A stretch of 64,000 bases of DNA. It comes from Neolewinella lacunae. Its GTDB lineage: Bacteria > Bacteroidota > Bacteroidia > Chitinophagales > Saprospiraceae. The stretch is taken from assembly GCF_014349155.1 (NCBI RefSeq), contig NZ_JACSIT010000154.1, forward strand, positions 124,001 to 188,000. Direction: 5' to 3'. The notes below the pieces were generated by a model that saw only the letters and a list, made by a program, of their open reading frames with translations, searched no databases and was not told the origin of the DNA. Shown here piece after piece: positions 60,719-64,000 of this stretch. Each line of letters begins with the position of its first letter. Positions within the stretch are counted from its first letter, which is position 1. The translations under genes were made by a program, and so were the position numbers.

Positions 60719-61627
60719 TTACTTCGCCTCAGCAGCAGCGGCCTTCAGCGCAGCAAGTTTCTCTGGCGTCGGGTTGCGGTAGCGGGGTCCACACTGGTTG
60801 AGGATTTCCGTCATCTTGACGTTAGACAGTTTGGACATGGCGCTGGGGGTCTTTACGCCAGCGGCTTCAAACTGCGCAGCCATAGTGGGGCCTACTCCAG
60901 CAATTGCCTGCAGGGGGCTGGGGGGAAGTTTCTCCTTCGCGGGGCGGCCAGCTTTTTTCGTACCTGCGGGCTTCTTCGCAGCAGCCGTTTTCTTACCACT
61001 ACCGGGCTTGCGGCCGCGGGTAGCCTTTGCCGGAGCGGGTGCTTCGGTGGTCATGGTTTCCGTAGCGGTCGCGTCGGTAGCCATTACTTCCTCAGCGGCA
61101 GTGGGAGCGTTCTTGCGGGGGCGACCACGGCCGCGCGTGCCTTTCGGAGCGGGTGCACTGTCTTTCTTAGGACGTCCGGGGCCACGGCTACTTTTGGTGG
61201 CAGTGGTGCCGGAAGCATTTTTCTTCGGACGGCCGCGACCACGGGTAACCGGAACAACGGGAGCTTCCGTCTCGGCAGTTTCCGTTTCAGCCGGAGCCGG
61301 AGCGGCCGTCTTTTTAGGACGCCCACGCTTGCCCTTGGCCTTGGCTTTGGGAGCTTTCGGAGCTTTGGCCTTCGGAGCCTCACTGGTCTCCGCCGGAGCG
61401 GAGGTGTTGCCCTTCAGCGCATCAAGCTCCATCTGGAGGATGGCCAACTCTGCCTTGAGTGCTTCCACTTCGACCCGGTAAGACTTGGCAGCGGCATTGG
61501 CTGCTTTAAGTTCCTTCTTGTGCGCCTTAGTAAGCTGCTTTACGTCAGCAGAATTATGCATGAAGGCATCTTTTGCCGCATCGAAGCGGCTGATGAGGTC
61601 TTTTACCTCTTTCTCTAAATTTGACAT
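60719..61627 (-). CDS. AT-hook DNA-binding protein with coiled coil and helix-hairpin-helix end
   Basis: A 302-residue basic protein. Residues 1-72 form a coiled coil (EVKDLISRFDAAKDAFMH, YRVEVEALKAELAILQMELD). Residues 80-232 are low in complexity, rich in Ala, Pro, Lys and Thr, and contain four clear AT-hooks: KRGRPKK (100-106), RGRGRPKK (129-136), RGPGRPKK (148-155) and RGRGRPRK (165-172), plus weaker TRGRKPG and AGRPAK. Residues 236-302 hold a helix-hairpin-helix-like domain, PLQAIAGVGPTMAAQFEAAG and VKTPSAMSKLSNV. It should bind the minor groove of AT-rich DNA and may shape the nucleoid. The gene stands alone with a promoter-like site upstream. Confidence 0.85.
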   Translation of the reverse strand: MSNLEKEVKDLISRFDAAKDAFMHNSADVKQLTKAHKKELKAANAAAKSYRVEVEALKAELAILQMELDALKGNTSAPAETSEAPKAKAPKAPKAKAKGKRGRPKKTAAPAPAETETAETEAPVVPVTRGRGRPKKNASGTTATKSSRGPGRPKKDSAPAPKGTRGRGRPRKNAPTAAEEVMATDATATETMTTEAPAPAKATRGRKPGSGKKTAAAKKPAGTKKAGRPAKEKLPPSPLQAIAGVGPTMAAQFEAAGVKTPSAMSKLSNVKMTEILNQCGPRYRNPTPEKLAALKAAAAEAK

Positions 61628-61921
61628 TTAACTGTTTTGAGTGAGAAACTAATATGGTCGATTTCCTCGCCGATAGGAAGGGTGGCTTAGAAATGATTTC
61701 ACTAGTGTTGAATCCGGCTAAGCCGCTTTCTCCAGCCTTAATAAAGGCTCTGCCTTCGAAAAGGCAGGGTGTATTTGGTATGCAGGTACCTTTACAGGCA
61801 GCTGGAGATCAGGTAAGTCGGAAGGTTCAATGTTATTGGTTTACATTAGATAAGCGCCCGAACCGGCTCTTTGTTCTTAGCTAAGTCAACAAAATCTTGG
61901 GGGTTTATTTTCTTTCCGCTA

Positions 61922-61954
61922 CAAAGATAGTATGAACGTTGCACATAACACCAA
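61922..61954 (-). promoter_or_regulatory. Predicted promoter of the AT-hook gene
   Basis: On the minus strand: TTG (61954-61952), a 22-bp spacer, then TATCTTTG (61929-61922). The -7 box is a full match; the spacer is slightly long. The leader of about 290 nt is unusually long. Confidence 0.45.
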
Positions 61955-62384
61955 CATTTCTTTGCATATTTTTTTTGCTGGCTTAATGCGCTGCCTCCCC
62001 GACTGCTTTTTAAAGGCCAATTTTAGCTGAAGAAGGTCAGGGAAAAGCGCCCAGGCGAGTGATTATATGCGTTTAGCAACCAGGAAAGAGTGCGCTTGTG
62101 CGACACCGCCGGGACAGGTAAGGACTATTTGCCCGGGCGGGAGAGAGGTCTTATCCCATCGATAAAATAACCATCCGGGCGGATAAAGTGCCAGGCGATG
62201 ATTGGCTAAGTGGTCGAGAACCGGAAAGAATAAAGACTGGGTGAAGTGTAAGCGGTCTTACTCCACGCCCGCTGGGTGCGGCGCCGGACTTTAAAATGCA
62301 GAAGAACAACCGCCCGGCCACCGGTACTTTTGTGGGATTGCTCATTTGTCGTAGTGCACGTCGATCAAGTCCGGAAGTTACCGC
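61955..62384. other. Non-coding stretch, nothing identified
   Basis: Between the AT-hook gene's promoter region and the nadK stop. Short frames here have no codon signal. Several GC-rich partial palindromes occur (GCCCGGGC near 62132, ATCCGGGCGGAT near 62173), but no known RNA family or terminator is recognised. Confidence 0.5.
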
Positions 62385-63269
62385 CTAATGGTTTCTGCGG
62401 TCTTCTCCCCACGCCAGTTTAGACCGCAGCGTATCCATAAAGGTAATCCCCGCCAATTTAACCAGGTTGAGCCCGAAGGCATTTTTGCGTACGGCCAGAC
62501 TATGGGCCGAAGTAATGGTCTCGAAGCGGCTATCGAGGGTACAAAGAAAATTTTCTGCCCGCCCCTCTATTTCAAAACTGACGACCGAGTCGTCGCTAAT
62601 CACAATCGGCCGTACGTTGAGGTTATGGGGAGCGACGGGGGTGATCACAAAATTCCCCGACCCCGGAAAAACGATCGGCCCCCCGCAACTCAAACTGTAC
62701 CCGGTAGACCCCGTCGGGGTGGCTACGATAATACCGTCGGCCCAGTAGCTGTTCAAATAGGCACCGTTGATGTAAGTATGGATGGTGATCATCGAGGAGG
62801 TATCCCGCTTGAGCAGGGTAAAGTCATTGAGCGCATACGGGGTTTCGTTGAACAAGGGGATGTTGCTCTCCAGGTAAATCATATCCCGGGTTTCCGTCTC
62901 AAAGCGCCCCCGGGCCAGCAGGCGCAAGGTATCCTCCAGTTTGGTCTTTTCCACCCGGGCCAAAAACCCAAGTCGCCCCAGGTTAATCCCCAAAATAGGA
63001 ATTCCGGAATCGCGGATGAGGGTAGCCGCCTTGAGAATGGTGCCATCGCCCCCCAGGGTGATGAGCATATCGAAGCGCTTGAGCCGGAAATCGATGTGGC
63101 TTTCAAAAATTCCCACATCGCGCTTAAAGACGATGTGCGGACGAATTTCCTCCAGATAAGGACCGTAGACGTAGGTAGAAAAACCCTCGGTAGCCAATAG
63201 ATCAAAAAGTTGCTGGACGTGAGGAATGTCTTCACTCTTCAACAATTGGCTGTAAATGACTACCTGCAT
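62385..63269 (-). CDS. nadK: NAD kinase
   Basis: A 294-residue cytoplasmic enzyme that phosphorylates NAD to NADP. The signature MLITLGGDGTILKAATLI holds the catalytic Asp (GGDGT); GINLGRLGFLARV and NDFTLLKRDTSSM follow; TPTGSTGYSLSCGGPIV binds the nucleotide, and VTPVAPHNLNVRPIVISDDS matches the C-terminal domain. The length is typical. It begins 4 bp after the stop of the outer membrane protein gene, so the two share a message. Confidence 0.96.
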   Translation of the reverse strand: MQVVIYSQLLKSEDIPHVQQLFDLLATEGFSTYVYGPYLEEIRPHIVFKRDVGIFESHIDFRLKRFDMLITLGGDGTILKAATLIRDSGIPILGINLGRLGFLARVEKTKLEDTLRLLARGRFETETRDMIYLESNIPLFNETPYALNDFTLLKRDTSSMITIHTYINGAYLNSYWADGIIVATPTGSTGYSLSCGGPIVFPGSGNFVITPVAPHNLNVRPIVISDDSVVSFEIEGRAENFLCTLDSRFETITSAHSLAVRKNAFGLNLVKLAGITFMDTLRSKLAWGEDRRNH

Positions 63270-63273
63270 AGGA

Positions 63274-64000
63274 CTAGAAATTCAGGTTCAAAGCTAAGAA
63301 AATGCCATCTTCGCCCAGGTGATTCCGGTTGTACTGGATGCTGCCCACCATGTCGTAAAACAACACCAGATCGAGTCCGACGGATCCGCCCGTCAGCAAA
63401 CGGTTGTTCAGTTGATTACTGGCCTCAATGAAGGGAGCGTTGGCATAACCCTGGTTGAGCTGTAAGGCAAACAATATCCGGTAGGGGATGTAGCGGAAAG
63501 CATCGATGAAGACCAGTTTGCCAAGGTCTGTTTTCCCCTTTAGCAATTGCCGGCGAAGACCGACACGCCAGATGGCCATATCCAATCCATCGACAACGTA
63601 AAACTGGTACCCCACCAAACTGTTGTTTTCAAACCCGATGGCCCGGTTTTCCAGAAAAGGTTGCTGGCTGCGGATGAAACTGTACTTCGTGGCCAGTCCG
63701 GCGTTGAGGGCGAGTTTTTCGCTTAATGGCCAGAATTTGCTGAAGTTGACGCCACCCGTCAGGCCACTCCGTTCGCCCGTTATCCCCAGGCCTTCTTTTA
63801 CCAGAGAGGTTTCGAGATAATAGCCTTTCCAGGGGTAATTGCGCACGTCGCGCCGGTCATTGATGTAACGGTATTCCAGGCGGAAGAACTCCAGGCTGCC
63901 GCTGCCGTTGCCGAAGAAGGCCGGATTCAGTACGCGGGCGATGGTATCCGCAATTCCTGAATCCCGGTAGCCCATTTGTAAACGGTGAGAAACGTAAAGC
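63274..64000 (-). CDS. Outer membrane beta-barrel protein, C-terminal part (cut by window end)
   Basis: At least 241 residues; the frame stays open to the edge of the window, so the ATG at 63975 is probably internal. Long amphipathic strands (FFRLEYRYINDRRDVRN, NYPWKGYYLETSLVKEGLG, SLVGYQFYVVDGLDMAIWRV) and a final Phe in FLALNLNF are typical of BamA/TamA-type surface antigen barrels. The R-x-x-x-N-Y-P-x-x-G-Y segment fits the family. The N-terminal POTRA-like part would be outside the window. It precedes nadK by 4 bp. Confidence 0.7.
   Translation of the reverse strand, partial: LYVSHRLQMGYRDSGIADTIARVLNPAFFGNGSGSLEFFRLEYRYINDRRDVRNYPWKGYYLETSLVKEGLGITGERSGLTGGVNFSKFWPLSEKLALNAGLATKYSFIRSQQPFLENRAIGFENNSLVGYQFYVVDGLDMAIWRVGLRRQLLKGKTDLGKLVFIDAFRYIPYRILFALQLNQGYANAPFIEASNQLNNRLLTGGSVGLDLVLFYDMVGSIQYNRNHLGEDGIFLALNLNF

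Noticed and set aside
61654-61884. 76-residue plus-strand frame upstream of the AT-hook gene
   Set aside because: No motif, no upstream promoter, and it overlaps the leader of the divergent gene.
62041-62345. Possible RNase P RNA, tmRNA or cobalamin riboswitch
   Set aside because: None of the conserved core sequences of these RNAs could be found on either strand.

Overview
This window looks like chromosomal DNA from a GC-rich member of the Bacteroidota, most likely a Lewinella-like saprospirian. The lineage call is inference. Supporting signs are one protein with a type A and one with a type B type IX secretion C-terminal domain, a short 288-residue primary sigma factor, lipoproteins and small families typical of the phylum (DUF4837, DUF6428), start codons mostly without Shine-Dalgarno sequences, and promoters of the phylum's form (TTG, about 20 bp, TAnnTTTG). 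Genes are densely packed on both strands. I see no rRNA, tRNA, CRISPR array, prophage or complete insertion sequence.

Layout. 0-5.4 kb: FemAB/GNAT-like protein, two small conserved proteins, a large secreted type B T9SS protein and a cytochrome c lipoprotein. 5.7-10 kb: a four-gene minus-strand operon (CPBP membrane protein, aldonolactone-oxidase-like flavoprotein, membrane-spanning lipoprotein, patatin whose catalytic residues are replaced). 10.4-16.2 kb: secreted hydrolase, Wzi-like outer membrane protein, LpxL-like acyltransferase, MerR regulator, CdsA. 16.3-19.3 kb: an AT-richer pair of uncharacterised genes, a PiT-like permease and a repeat cluster. 19.3-27.5 kb: PfkA, GlcNAc-kinase-like protein, GH73 glucosaminidase, hydrolase, HAD-like protein, a fused acetate kinase-PduL phosphotransacylase and FtsY. 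27.8-35.2 kb: a giant T9SS cargo protein and a five-PAS sigma54 activator. 35.3-38.4 kb: cysteine-less thioredoxin fold, TonB, and a DUF6428-ArsR-ArsC arsenic operon. 38.5-46 kb: AddB-like nuclease, START-like protein, RpoD, thioesterase, TrmH-type methylase, VOC protein and an AbiE toxin-antitoxin pair. 46-64 kb: amidohydrolase, MoxR ATPase followed by a small MITE-like element, DUF4837 lipoprotein, DinB, GNAT, ArnT-like glycosyltransferase, OppA-like protein, M28 peptidase, an ECF sigma factor with a putative transmembrane partner, an AT-hook DNA-binding protein, NAD kinase and a truncated outer membrane barrel.

The strongest signal not explained by genes is a dispersed short repeat with an 18-bp core, GGGCGCGGCCGCAGGTGC (it contains a NotI site). 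About eighteen copies or close variants occur in 64 kb, mostly between genes and often 24-210 bp before a start codon in one preferred orientation. Three copies lie inside coding sequence. Other repeat families are present: G/C-rich hairpins, GAACCACTAAG repeats, a 39-bp tandem repeat, a long palindrome, and a 245-bp element with terminal inverted repeats and a 10-bp target duplication beside a stop codon.

The other theme is enzyme-fold proteins lacking expected catalytic residues: patatin, DinB, HAD-like, thioredoxin-like, and more weakly PfkA and the CPBP protein. Assignments rest on motifs read by eye; no database search or alignment was run.
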